From: a virus
DNA: 41,834 bases
Virus record (IMG/VR): IMGVR_UViG_3300029309_000092
Span: 1-41,834 of that record
Reading direction: 5' to 3' (one strand)
Below the pieces are notes generated by a model that searched no databases, was not told where the DNA came from, and saw only the letters and a list, made by a program, of their open reading frames with translations. The first letter of the stretch is position 1; the number at the start of each line of letters is the position of its first letter. The translations under genes were made by a program, and so were the position numbers. This document shows positions 7,578 through 17,097 of this stretch, one piece after another.

Positions 7578-8470
7578 TGGTCGATACAGTCCGCACCGAA
7601 CAGTTACAGGTTCTGCCAGAGTATCAAGAAACCTTCCTCAAGGATCTTCTTGCTAGCACCTCAACTCTTGCCAATCGAGCCGCTGCCATTCCTGAGTATC
7701 AAGTCGCTGGTTTGACACCAGCACAACAGCAGGCGATCCAGCTTGGCATCTCTGGTGTGGGTGCCTATCAACCGATGATGCAAGCTGGTGCTACGACTCT
7801 GGGTCAAGGCGTAGCGGCACTGCAACCTGGTGCCTTTCAGCAATACATGTCGCCGTTTACAGATCAAGTCATTGATCAGAGCCTTGCCGATCTTCAGCGT
7901 CAAGCAGACATGGAGCGGCAGCGTATCGGTTCTGCGGCTGTGCAAGCTGGAGCCTTCGGCGGATCCCGTCAGGCCATAGCCGAACAAGAGTTACAGCGTA
8001 ACACGGCGGACGCCTTTGCTAGACAGTCAGCACAGCTTCGTGCACAAGCCTTTGAGTCGGCGCAAGATCGAGCACAACAGGGGGCAGAACTGTTTGGCAA
8101 GCTGGGTCTACAGCAAGCGGCCATGGGCGAGTCGGCACAAGCGGCACAAGCACGAGACGTTGGAATCCTGTCACAGCTTGGCGGTCAGGAACAAGCGCAA
8201 CAGCAAGCCGAGCTTGAAGCGCAACGAGCCACGAGTCTTGAACGGCAGTTTGAACCATATCAACGCATTGGTTTCATGTCTGACATTTTCCGTGGCGTAC
8301 CGACCACAACCAGTACGTTGACCAGTCGCACGGCTCCTTCACCTAGCACCTTGTCTCAAATCGCTGGTTTGGGCATGGGTGTGGCTGGACTTCAGCAAGC
8401 TGGCGCCTTTGGTGAGGGCGGAATCTTTGGCGGGTTGGGTAGCTTCCTTGGTATGGGTGGTCAGAAATAA
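7577..8470 (+). CDS. Putative ejection / internal virion protein, Gln/Ala-rich
   Basis: A 297-residue, mostly helical protein. It starts with EYQETFLKDLLASTSTLA, then PEYQVAGLTPAQQQAIQLG, and has long Ala/Gln-rich amphipathic stretches (residues 95-225) likely to form coiled coils. The C-terminus (residues 255-297) is Gly/Phe-rich. Similar proteins lie beside the stabilisation protein in marine podoviruses and are thought to be virion components ejected with DNA. No enzymatic motif is visible. Confidence 0.75.
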   Translation: MVDTVRTEQLQVLPEYQETFLKDLLASTSTLANRAAAIPEYQVAGLTPAQQQAIQLGISGVGAYQPMMQAGATTLGQGVAALQPGAFQQYMSPFTDQVIDQSLADLQRQADMERQRIGSAAVQAGAFGGSRQAIAEQELQRNTADAFARQSAQLRAQAFESAQDRAQQGAELFGKLGLQQAAMGESAQAAQARDVGILSQLGGQEQAQQQAELEAQRATSLERQFEPYQRIGFMSDIFRGVPTTTSTLTSRTAPSPSTLSQIAGLGMGVAGLQQAGAFGEGGIFGGLGSFLGMGGQK

Positions 8471-10788
8471 TGAGCGTATACAACCGCAAAATGTTCAAGC
8501 CGCGTAACGCCCGTAACGCCCTGAATCAGTCGGCGGGTATACCTAGCGTGCAGAAGTTCCAGACCGGTGGCGCAGTCTCATCTAATCCTATTATGAGTGT
8601 GTTACGGGGGATGTTTACTCCCACTCCTGCTTTTAGACAATTACAGAATGCTGCATCCTCCGGTCAAGCAACGGCACCAACACCACAGGTTAAGATTCCG
8701 ACAACAGGACCGGCTTTCACAGGACCGCCAGCCAGTAGACGCGCACAATACAGGTTTACGCCTGGGGTTGCATCTGGAGTTGCTAGGGACATTCAACCAG
8801 ACGCATTAAGAAGAGCGCAAGTTGACGCTACCAAAGGAAGAATTTTTGGCAGTGAAGGAATTTTAGACGCGCTTTCTTTGAAAGGTGGTTTAAGTGGCAC
8901 TGTTGATCGAAGCACTCCGCAGACAGAGGCTGAACGTATTGCTCAACTTGCTAAATTAGGAGGAGCACAAGCGTATGATGCCGGCGCAGCAGCGTTGCAG
9001 GCACCTATGATGCTTGGTTATGATTTAGGCGCTGGACTCGCCGCAAGTGCAGATCAAATTACGCCAGAGTTTGCTCGTGAAGTTGCAAGCGGCAAATCAC
9101 AACTCTCCCCAGACCTGATTAAAGGCATCAACGCTGGATTGGTACAAGTTCCTCCCGTTCTCGCTAAAGCGATTGATGACGGCGACATCGTTGTACCTGG
9201 ACTGGATATCACTCGTGTTCAAGCTAAACCACTGCCCCCCGCAGTACAGGTTATGAAAGAACTCCCCGGCGCGCAGACTATCCGTGTTGGCGAAGAGGGT
9301 GCAGTCAGTAAAGGTCTGCCTGAAACAGCCGCAGAAAGAATGGCTAGAATTGCAATTGCTGATGCTGGTATGCAAACAGACATGGGGCCAGAAACAGTGG
9401 CGATGCTTGAAGAGCAGCGCCGGATGCAGGAAGCGCAACGCAACCTGCCAGAGGACGATTCAAAGAAGTCTGATGCTGTTACACCCCCCACTTCAAAACC
9501 CTCTGACGAAGAGAGGGAACAGGATAGAACTGATGAAATACTTGATAGTGAAACTCGTAGACAACAAAGTCAGACAGATACGATTGTTCCTAGAACACCG
9601 GAAGAAATAGAAACTATTATCAATAACGGCACTGAAGAAGAGCAGCAATCTGAGTTAAAACAACTGATGAACGAGTTTACTCAAAATGCTCCTCAATATG
9701 AAGGTGTCGACACGGGTTTAGCCATTGCAAAAATAGGTTTTGCTATGGCGGCTGGTAAAAGCCCAGACGCAATTCAAAACATTGCTACTGCTTTAAGTGA
9801 TGGAGCAGACATGTTGATAAAAGATAAAAGTAAAAGAGATGCCTTTAATCGTCAGGTTAAACTCTCTGCACTACAGTATGGTTTAAGTGAGATATCTAAA
9901 GATAAAGCTGCTAGACGTTCTTTAGAAAGTGAGTTTGTTGATTACGTTACAACAGAAAAAGTAACGTATAACGGTAAAACATATGCTCCTGACACTACCA
10001 TAACAGTCAGCAAAGCAGATATGAAGGACGGTAAATTACCTGAAGGACTTCAAAATGTCACAGTGTACAACGCTCAAATTGCAGCAACTGCTAGGCGTGA
10101 AATAGCTCACGCAAAGTCAATTAAAGATGCAATTGAAAAAGGCCGCATGAGCGTTGAGGCCGGCAACAAACTTCAGAATGAATACACTCAACTCGTTGAT
10201 AAAGCCATTGAATCTGAAGCTGCTAGAGCAATTTTTCAAAACGCTATACTTCGTGTCAACAAAACCGGAGAGGTTGTTGGACTTGGCCCTGCGTTAAAAT
10301 TAACAGGACAACAAGCCTTATCTTTATTCGGCATGAGTAGCGGTCATCAATCAACACTATCTGAATTTAAAACGGATTTGCGTGCAGGTTTGCAGCGTTT
10401 GGTTCCTGTTACACTTGGTAAGGATCAAGCAGCTAATTCAATATCTAACCGAGATGTAGACTTACTTGTTGAAGGATTTATCGCTGACGGAATATTAAAA
10501 GACGCTGGAGGCGGTAATTTTAGTTTGATTTTTAAAACAGAAGCAGAGTTAACAAAGTCTCTTCAAAATGGTTTAGGTAAGATTGAGGATTCTCAAGCCG
10601 GTTATTTAAGTCAGCTTCGAGATAAAGAAATATTACTTAGAAGTTCATACGCTCCTGGTGTAGGACAAGAATCTGGTCTATCTCTTGTTGGGAGTGCTTT
10701 AGCCAGAAAGCAAGAGGTGTTCGGCGGCGGCTTTGCTCCTCAAAAATATCAACAAGGTGATGACGGCATCTATAGACGAGTGAGCTAA
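8470..10788 (+). CDS. Large putative virion protein, function unknown; AT-richer than neighbours
   Basis: A 772-residue protein. The N-terminus is basic (MSVYNRKMFKPRNARNA) with a QKFQTGGAV motif (residues 27-35) like those in other late proteins here. Residues 35-280 are Pro/Ala/Gly-rich. Residues 310-400 are very acidic and hydrophilic and look disordered. Residues 400-700 are helical. No catalytic motif is evident. By eye, the DNA from about 8.6 to 10.8 kb is richer in A and T, with more A/T-ending codons, than the genes on either side, which suggests a different origin for this segment. An ejection or internal protein is likely from position. Confidence 0.75.
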   Translation: MSVYNRKMFKPRNARNALNQSAGIPSVQKFQTGGAVSSNPIMSVLRGMFTPTPAFRQLQNAASSGQATAPTPQVKIPTTGPAFTGPPASRRAQYRFTPGVASGVARDIQPDALRRAQVDATKGRIFGSEGILDALSLKGGLSGTVDRSTPQTEAERIAQLAKLGGAQAYDAGAAALQAPMMLGYDLGAGLAASADQITPEFAREVASGKSQLSPDLIKGINAGLVQVPPVLAKAIDDGDIVVPGLDITRVQAKPLPPAVQVMKELPGAQTIRVGEEGAVSKGLPETAAERMARIAIADAGMQTDMGPETVAMLEEQRRMQEAQRNLPEDDSKKSDAVTPPTSKPSDEEREQDRTDEILDSETRRQQSQTDTIVPRTPEEIETIINNGTEEEQQSELKQLMNEFTQNAPQYEGVDTGLAIAKIGFAMAAGKSPDAIQNIATALSDGADMLIKDKSKRDAFNRQVKLSALQYGLSEISKDKAARRSLESEFVDYVTTEKVTYNGKTYAPDTTITVSKADMKDGKLPEGLQNVTVYNAQIAATARREIAHAKSIKDAIEKGRMSVEAGNKLQNEYTQLVDKAIESEAARAIFQNAILRVNKTGEVVGLGPALKLTGQQALSLFGMSSGHQSTLSEFKTDLRAGLQRLVPVTLGKDQAANSISNRDVDLLVEGFIADGILKDAGGGNFSLIFKTEAELTKSLQNGLGKIEDSQAGYLSQLRDKEILLRSSYAPGVGQESGLSLVGSALARKQEVFGGGFAPQKYQQGDDGIYRRVS

Positions 10789-13700
10789 TGGGAATCATTA
10801 AGGTTGAAACTCCTGAAGGCATCGTTCAAGTAGAGATAGAGGGTGATAAGCCAACCCCTCAAGAACTCCAAGAGATAGATAGTCAATTCTTTGGTTCTAC
10901 GCAAAGTGTTGGCCGTCCTCGCACACCTGAACTTAGTCTAGCTACTGCAACTCCCGAAGAAATTAAAGATTTCATTCGTCAAAAAGAAGCAGCAACGGGC
11001 GCAGATGTGGTAACTGGAGTTCCCTTGGTTGGAAGCCGGCTTAAAGACCCCGGCGTTGACTACACCTCCGGCCTTCAAGACTTTGGCTTGCGTGCTGGCT
11101 TTGGTGCACGCGAAACAGCCGAAGAAAAAGCGGCATACTTGACAGACAAGGTCGGTGCAGATGGATTCCGGCAGGACAAGGGTGGCAGGTTCATTCTAAC
11201 ACAAGCTGGGCGCACGGCTCTTGGGTTGGGTGAAGGTAGCGAACTTGCGATCGATGAAGAAGGTCTGTCTCGATATGACGTTGCGGACTTCGCGGGTGAG
11301 GCTGGCGTACCGTTGGCCGCAGGTATTGGTGCAGGTCTTCTGCTTTCCGGCACAGGATTCTTGGTCGCCGCTCCAGTAGTTGGCGTGACCATGGGTTTGG
11401 CAAAGCTGGCGGATGAGGCATATGAAACCTCTCAAGGTTATCAAAGACAGACTTCGGATGAAATCTTGCGTGATGCGGCGATTGAGGGAGCGTTTGGTGC
11501 TTCTGGTGAACTTTTAGGTCGTGGCATCTCTAGTGTCTTCGGCAGGATTCTAAAAGGCTCTGGTAGTGCGGAGGCCGAAGCGGCTCGAGCACAGGGTCGT
11601 GAGCTTGTGAAGCAAGGATTCCGGCCAACCGTAGAAGGCGCCGCACCTGGGGTTCGTCCTGTTCTCAATCGTCTGCAAGCTATTTATGAGGGTGTGTTCC
11701 CGAATCAGAAAGCGGCGGATGACAACTTACGTCTTCTGCTACAAGAGATGAAGAGTCTTGGTACGGCGGATAACGCAGCCATTGACTCGCTTGAACAGGT
11801 TGTTCGTCAAGACATCAACAAGATGTATGGCACGGCAGAAAGCGTCGTAAGAGAGGCGCAACGCGCGTTAGGTAAGGAGATTGAAACTGATATCAAGGCT
11901 GTGATTGAACCGCTCCGTCGCGGTGAAAAACTTAGCAACGAATCCATTCAGTCATTGATCAATGCTAAGACGGTGTTTGATGAACAGTCAGACTCACTAT
12001 TCGGCGCAGCGTCAAAGGCGTTAGGCGAAAACAATAAAATCATCCCTGTTGCTGACATAAAAAAGGTTTTGGATCGCATCGCTCGTACCAGCCCCGAAGT
12101 CGATCAGCTAAACAACACTCAACTATATCGCATCATTAACAATTCCATTGACGACGTAATGGCGCGTGCTTCTCGCGCTGGTCAACCGATGACACGAGAT
12201 GAAGCAATAGCATACGCTTACATTTCTCCCGAAGACGGTCATATCATTAGGCAGATTGTACGGAATCTTGGATATAGTGATGAGTTCAAAGCGACTGTTG
12301 CTGCCGGCAATCAAGCAGCGTTGAAGACGGCAATTGATGACGCTTTCTTTGCTGGTGAACAAAAATTGAATCTAGTTCTTTCACACTTTGGTAAAGCACA
12401 TCCGAAGAGTGTAACGGGCAGAGAATTGACTGAACAGTTGAATGAAGCCGAAACACAAAAACTTAGAACACTGTTGAATCAAAGCGGTATGGAATTTAGT
12501 TCCGCTCCGACCACAGGCACGCTTACACAACTTCGCGAGGGTCTAAACCTCATGCAACGCTCTCGTAAATACTATGAGAAAGGTATGCGTAGGTTTGGAG
12601 ATCCCGTAGTTGAGAAGCTCTATAAGGAAACGCAGGCTGGTCGCATCAACATTGATGCAACCAAGTTCATGGATGAGTTGATTGATCCTAACTCACCGGA
12701 GAAGTTGCGGCGTTACTTCCGTGCGATCCGTGGCACTGGAATTGTAGAAGGTCTTGAAGCTGGCGAAGCAACTTTGGCAAGAGCCTCTGTCACTCTTCCT
12801 AACGGTCAAAAAGGAACAATCGCGCAAGCGAGAGCCGCCTTGGATAACATGCCAGAAAACTCTACCAAGCGAGATTTTCTTAAACGGATTCAAGCGGCTG
12901 AAGCTAGGGCAGAGAGAACTGCGAGTGCTCGAGGACAGGGTGTAGCGGCTCAAGAAGCCGCACGCCAGCAGTTGGCTCGTGCTTGGTTGGATCGTGAACT
13001 CACTGACCCAACTAACATGACTACCAAAAATGGTGTGGAAGTTATTAGTGGCACTAAAATAGCAAGTAAAATTGAGGCACTTGGTTCCACCGCTAACGTC
13101 CTGTTCAAGGGTGAGATCAAGGAGATCAACCGCCTAACACAGCTTTTGAAGCAGACAGGTGAAGAGTTTGATCCAAATGTCTTAAACAGATTTGCGGACG
13201 ACAACATTGCCAACAGCATACGCGGCGTTAATGAGGCACTCGCTACTAGAGCCGGTTTCAACGAGAACAGTTTCTTGCAGGCTCTGTCCCGCAATGATTC
13301 CGAAGGGATTGTAAGTTCCATCTTCCAACGCGGTAACGCGGAGAAGATCCGGCAGTTTAAAACGGGCAGGATCAAGGTTCGTGTCGCTGGGGCAGATGGC
13401 GAACCTGTATTGGCAAGTCAGTTTGGCGAGATCACTCCGCAGGCCGTTGAAGCTGTAGAGCAAGCGGCTATGGGACGGATCCTTCGTTCCCTTGGTGATG
13501 TAGACTCACCTGCATTCAGGGAATCTTTTGTGTCAGGTAGGCTAGGAACAAAGTTGCAAAGCGCGCTAGAAGGTTATGGACGAGAGTCCATAGAGGCGAT
13601 GTTTGGCAAGCAGGTATCAGACGACTTGTTCAAGCTGGCAGACAATATGGTGGCCGTGTCCAACGCACCCATTGCCGGTAAGGGTGGCCTTGCTGCGCCG

Positions 13701-14147
13701 CAGATTGCGATTGGCCTTGGCATTTATGGTATGCTTACTGCGCCACTTGCCACACTTCCCGCCGCCGCTTTTTACCTTGCGATGTCAAACGCTCTCAGGC
13801 GCCCGTCTGTTTTAAAGGTTTTATTAGCAAGTCGAGAGCCTGGTGCGGACAAAATAGGTCAAGCATTGCAGGTTATACAAACCAGTGGTCAACAAGCTAT
13901 GCAACAGCTTGGCCGTGCAGACGAAGGACCAACCAAGTTACCTCCAGAGGCACGGCAACTTGCTAGTCAAGCTATGACGCAGATGGCTCCTGTTGCTAAT
14001 CAAGCGTTGCAAACAGCACAGACCATAACTCAAGTACCGCAGGTCGCCCCCGCCGCAACAGGCACGGCTGGGCAAGTTTCACCAATTCTGCTGCCGGATC
14101 CTGCAACTCAGGCTCTGGCGCAATCTCTTGGAAGGACTACTCCATGA
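10788..14147 (+). CDS. Very large putative ejection protein with two membrane-like segments
   Basis: A 1119-residue protein, the largest in the window. It begins IIKVETPEGIVQVEIEGD, a short N-terminal beta module seen at the start of several phage internal proteins. Hydrophobic Gly/Ala-rich stretches near residues 172-206 and 975-1010 could insert into membranes. The middle is long helical, charged sequence. The C-terminus is Gln/Ala/Pro-rich. No lysozyme-type transglycosylase motif was found by eye. Large ejection proteins of podoviruses form the channel for DNA entry; that role is inferred here. The lysozyme gene overlaps its stop by four bases. Confidence 0.75.
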   Translation: MGIIKVETPEGIVQVEIEGDKPTPQELQEIDSQFFGSTQSVGRPRTPELSLATATPEEIKDFIRQKEAATGADVVTGVPLVGSRLKDPGVDYTSGLQDFGLRAGFGARETAEEKAAYLTDKVGADGFRQDKGGRFILTQAGRTALGLGEGSELAIDEEGLSRYDVADFAGEAGVPLAAGIGAGLLLSGTGFLVAAPVVGVTMGLAKLADEAYETSQGYQRQTSDEILRDAAIEGAFGASGELLGRGISSVFGRILKGSGSAEAEAARAQGRELVKQGFRPTVEGAAPGVRPVLNRLQAIYEGVFPNQKAADDNLRLLLQEMKSLGTADNAAIDSLEQVVRQDINKMYGTAESVVREAQRALGKEIETDIKAVIEPLRRGEKLSNESIQSLINAKTVFDEQSDSLFGAASKALGENNKIIPVADIKKVLDRIARTSPEVDQLNNTQLYRIINNSIDDVMARASRAGQPMTRDEAIAYAYISPEDGHIIRQIVRNLGYSDEFKATVAAGNQAALKTAIDDAFFAGEQKLNLVLSHFGKAHPKSVTGRELTEQLNEAETQKLRTLLNQSGMEFSSAPTTGTLTQLREGLNLMQRSRKYYEKGMRRFGDPVVEKLYKETQAGRINIDATKFMDELIDPNSPEKLRRYFRAIRGTGIVEGLEAGEATLARASVTLPNGQKGTIAQARAALDNMPENSTKRDFLKRIQAAEARAERTASARGQGVAAQEAARQQLARAWLDRELTDPTNMTTKNGVEVISGTKIASKIEALGSTANVLFKGEIKEINRLTQLLKQTGEEFDPNVLNRFADDNIANSIRGVNEALATRAGFNENSFLQALSRNDSEGIVSSIFQRGNAEKIRQFKTGRIKVRVAGADGEPVLASQFGEITPQAVEAVEQAAMGRILRSLGDVDSPAFRESFVSGRLGTKLQSALEGYGRESIEAMFGKQVSDDLFKLADNMVAVSNAPIAGKGGLAAPQIAIGLGIYGMLTAPLATLPAAAFYLAMSNALRRPSVLKVLLASREPGADKIGQALQVIQTSGQQAMQQLGRADEGPTKLPPEARQLASQAMTQMAPVANQALQTAQTITQVPQVAPAATGTAGQVSPILLPDPATQALAQSLGRTTP

Positions 14148-14590
14148 ACAAAGATCAGCTTCGTGAAGAGCTTGCAGAGGACGAAGGCTGCAAGTTTGAA
14201 ATCTACCTAGATCACCTCGGCCTACCTACATACGGGATTGGACATCTTGTGGTAGAGGATGATCCAGAACACGGTCAGGCCGTTGGCACGCCCGTCGATG
14301 AAGAGCGCGTGCGTCAGGTGTTCAGCCTAGATATCGCGTCCACGCTGGACGAGTGCAAAGTCTTGTACCCAGACTTTGACGATCTGCCAGAGGAATGTCA
14401 GTTGATCATCGCAAACATGATGTTCAACATGGGGCGTCCGCGTCTGTCAAAATTCAAGGGTATGAAGGCTGGCGTTGATGCACGGGACTGGAATCGTGCA
14501 GCTGACGAGATGGTAGACAGCCGCTGGTATGACCAGGTCACCAACCGCGCCAAGCGTTTGGTAGCGCGTATGAGAGCGTTGGCGGACTAG
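14144..14590 (+). CDS. T4-type lysozyme (glycoside hydrolase family 24)
   Basis: A 148-residue endolysin that should cleave the glycan strands of peptidoglycan. The catalytic triad has T4 lysozyme spacing: Glu14 in AEDEG, Asp23 in IYLD, and Thr29 in PTYGIGH (T4: 11, 20, 26). Further family marks are ANMMFNMG and the C-terminal WYDQVTNRAKRLVARM. Length is close to T4 lysozyme (164). There is no signal peptide, so it needs a holin for release; a holin-like gene lies at 41.0 kb. It is the last gene of the rightward block, and its stop shares CTAG with the polymerase stop on the other strand. Confidence 0.92.
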   Translation: MNKDQLREELAEDEGCKFEIYLDHLGLPTYGIGHLVVEDDPEHGQAVGTPVDEERVRQVFSLDIASTLDECKVLYPDFDDLPEECQLIIANMMFNMGRPRLSKFKGMKAGVDARDWNRAADEMVDSRWYDQVTNRAKRLVARMRALAD

Positions 14591-16485
14591 CCAACCTCAC
14601 CCCAGTTGTCACCTAGTTCCTGATCAACCTTACTGGGCACCTTCAGCGGTGTGCTGGTCTCCATGATCTCCGTGATTCTTGCGGCTTGCTTCTCGGACTC
14701 AACATTGAAACACAGTTCGTCATGCACGGTTAGGAGTGGCACCAGACCCTCCTTGTAGCACTCTGCCATAGCAACCTTGGTTTGATCCGCCGCAGAGCCT
14801 TGTATAAGCCTGTTGAGCGCCTTGTAAGTAAACGCGCGTCTCAGTATAGGCCCGTACTCCTTCTGCGCCTGCTCGAGCTTCATAGGCTTGCTATAGCCGA
14901 ATGTCTTTGGCTCCCACATGTCAAACCGGCACAGACGCCCTGACATAGTACGGATCTTGCCGTGAGCACTTGCTTGTGCCGACACTAGGTCTGCCAAGCC
15001 TTTCACAAACGGCACCTTCTCGTGATACTGCGCCAACAGTGCCTTGGCCTCGTCCTTGGATATGTCCATGGTGTGGGACAGCTTGCCTACGCCCATGCCA
15101 TACATGATGCCCAGATTCACGGTCTTGGCCTGCTTGCGACTGATGTTCGCCATATCGGCTACCATCTGGTGGAAGTCGGCATCACCCTTGTGATACTCGT
15201 CCACGACGCTGTCGATCATCGGACTCTTGTACTTGGCGCCCATGCTTGCACAGTAGTGGACAAGGAGCCTTGGCTCTTGGCTTGAGTAGTCAAAGCTACC
15301 CCACTTACAGTCGTCGTCAGGAATGAACAGACCACGGATCATGGCCTTGATCTCTGGATCCCGCGCCGGAATCTGTTGAAGATTGGGGTTGCTTGAGGAG
15401 AACCGCCCAGTGACAGTGCCGCCATCATCAGACCGTAGCTGATGAAACTCGCAGTGGATGCGCCCCTTGTGGGCGAACTTCAGAATGTTATCAATGAATG
15501 TATTGCTGGCCTTATCTAGTTCACGAAGCCTAAGTATCTTTGCCGCAACTGGATGCGAACAGGCTTGCAGGAATGCCTTGGTAAAGGATGGCTGTCCGTT
15601 GTTCTCTGTCCGCTCATAGTACAGGTTGTGATGATCAAAGACGGACGCCACGCTCTTGGCTACCCACGGTTCTACGCTCACGCCCGTCTCATGCTTGATG
15701 TCTGCAATCAGATCCTGCTTGAGACCAATTAGCTTTTTCTTTGCCGCCTCGGCACCATCAATGTTTACCTTTACGCCCTTCTCACGCATGTCCAACAGGA
15801 CGGGCAACAGCGAAGTCTCCAGATTGAACACATCCATAAGAGTCTGTTCTTTGAGTCCGACATGCATCATGTTCCACAGCTTGAGCGTCAGCTCTGCATC
15901 CTTCTCGGCATACGCCCCCACGAATCGTGAGTTGAGCCGCCACATCTCCCCCTTGGGATCGAAGCCATGATCCGCCGCCGCAGCGCGGAGTGTTCTCTCA
16001 TCCTTGCGCTCGTCTAGATAATCTTTAGCCAGACTGTTGAGGCTGTAGCTGAACCGGTTCTCGTTCAGTAGTGGCGCCGCTACCATCGTGTCAATGATCG
16101 TGCCTTGGATCTTGACCCCTGCCCACCGAAGCCAGCCAGCATCATAGGTGGCGTTGTGCATAACCTTGGGGATGTCAGGCGTAGCAAGCTGGTCAGCCAG
16201 CCACTTCATGACCTTGTTCTGCGGGATGTTGCCCCCGCCCTCGTGAGCAATGGGGTAGTAGCCTACGAAGTCACCAGCCGCTACCGCTACACCTACGATG
16301 AAGCCGTCATCACGCGCCCACCCTGGTCCCAAGGACATCAGGTTCGGATCGTTGGTCTCAAGGTCGATGGCAATGAACTTGCTGTTTCGCAGATCAGGAA
16401 ACACCTCCGGCGGCACCCAGTCCTTCTCGATGGTGTCCAAGTCCATACGGTGCAGAAAGCTGATCTGACTACTTTCCTTTGCCAT
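14587..16485 (-). CDS. polA: Family A DNA polymerase with 3'-5' exonuclease
   Basis: A 632-residue replicative DNA polymerase. The exonuclease domain has AIDLETND (Asp41/Glu43), HNATYDAGWL and YAEKDAELTLKL. The polymerase domain has motif A FDYSSQEPRLLVHY, motif B RKQAKTVNLGIMYGMG and motif C LLTVHDELCF. There is no 5'-3' exonuclease domain, as usual for phage PolA. The motif B residue aligning with E. coli Phe762 is leucine; in viral PolA this site varies between Phe, Tyr and Leu and has been linked to polymerase behaviour and phage lifestyle. It is the last gene of the replication operon, and its ATG lies inside the end of the DUF6378-like gene. Confidence 0.95.
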   Translation of the reverse strand: MAKESSQISFLHRMDLDTIEKDWVPPEVFPDLRNSKFIAIDLETNDPNLMSLGPGWARDDGFIVGVAVAAGDFVGYYPIAHEGGGNIPQNKVMKWLADQLATPDIPKVMHNATYDAGWLRWAGVKIQGTIIDTMVAAPLLNENRFSYSLNSLAKDYLDERKDERTLRAAAADHGFDPKGEMWRLNSRFVGAYAEKDAELTLKLWNMMHVGLKEQTLMDVFNLETSLLPVLLDMREKGVKVNIDGAEAAKKKLIGLKQDLIADIKHETGVSVEPWVAKSVASVFDHHNLYYERTENNGQPSFTKAFLQACSHPVAAKILRLRELDKASNTFIDNILKFAHKGRIHCEFHQLRSDDGGTVTGRFSSSNPNLQQIPARDPEIKAMIRGLFIPDDDCKWGSFDYSSQEPRLLVHYCASMGAKYKSPMIDSVVDEYHKGDADFHQMVADMANISRKQAKTVNLGIMYGMGVGKLSHTMDISKDEAKALLAQYHEKVPFVKGLADLVSAQASAHGKIRTMSGRLCRFDMWEPKTFGYSKPMKLEQAQKEYGPILRRAFTYKALNRLIQGSAADQTKVAMAECYKEGLVPLLTVHDELCFNVESEKQAARITEIMETSTPLKVPSKVDQELGDNWGEVG

Positions 16486-16738
16486 CTATCTCTCCTCCGA
16501 GACTCGCGTATCCAGCAATGTCGATCCACGAATCCTGATGCGTTGGCGTAACAATTAGTCTAGCAAGTTTTAGCGCCGTAAGACACTGATAAACTTGAGA
16601 AACCGTAACGTCTTTCTCTAGTATGACAGACCAGAGTTGCGCCACGCGTTCATGGTTCTCGTATGCATCGCCATAATCTCTGGCTCTCGGTCCATTGACC
16701 AAGTCCTTGGCGGTGTCGAGTAGCTTGTCACGTTTCAT
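16469..16738 (-). CDS. DUF6378-like protein
   Basis: An 89-residue protein. The ATG at 16738 is chosen because GAGGAGG lies before it and it overlaps the SET gene stop (ATGA). It reads KRDKLLDTAKDLV, then GPRARDYGDAYENHERVAQLW, and ends near DSWIDIAGYASLGGE. This arrangement (RARDYGD, NH-x-R-x-A-x-L-W, D-x-W-x-D-x-A-G-Y) matches DUF6378 proteins, common in phage replication regions. Their activity is not established; an all-helical nucleotide-related fold is possible. It sits between the SET-domain and polymerase genes. Confidence 0.8.
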   Translation of the reverse strand: MKRDKLLDTAKDLVNGPRARDYGDAYENHERVAQLWSVILEKDVTVSQVYQCLTALKLARLIVTPTHQDSWIDIAGYASLGGEIDGKGK

Positions 16739-17097
16739 TTTTGTTCCTCCTCGCGAGTATCCCAATAGTCCTCGCCGTAATGGTGAACAATCTCTTCGCC
16801 TGCGGCTATGTCCCGCAAAGCGACGAACTCTAGAAACCTGTTATCTGTTTCGGATATCTGCCATTCAGCGTTTGGATCTGATCCGTGGTTGTAGATCATC
16901 CCAGCGCCCAGCACGCAGTAGTAGTCCTCATCATTGTCTGGACTTTGAAAAAGATAATCATCAAGGCGGCTATTCTTTTTGATATCGTCGTTGTCTATGA
17001 CGACGTAGAAACAGGACTCAATCACCTCATCCTTTAGAATGTTGCGATCAGCAAAAACACCAACGCCCTCGATGCTTGAATCTTGAATCTTAATCAT
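16735..17097 (-). CDS. SET-domain protein, putative lysine methyltransferase
   Basis: A 120-residue protein that is essentially one minimal SET domain. It has GVGVFADRNI (residues 11-20), GAGMIYNHGSDPNAEW (the NH(S)-x-x-PN core) and FVALRDIAAGEEIVHHYGED (the GEE-(I/L)-x-x-x-YG core). SET proteins transfer methyl groups from S-adenosylmethionine to protein lysines. Here the core is NHGSDPN rather than the more usual NHSCxPN. It has four-base overlaps with the UvrD-like helicase gene and the DUF6378-like gene, so it is expressed with the replisome. The target is unknown; a replication or chromatin protein of phage or host is possible. Confidence 0.85.
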   Translation of the reverse strand: MIKIQDSSIEGVGVFADRNILKDEVIESCFYVVIDNDDIKKNSRLDDYLFQSPDNDEDYYCVLGAGMIYNHGSDPNAEWQISETDNRFLEFVALRDIAAGEEIVHHYGEDYWDTREEEQK

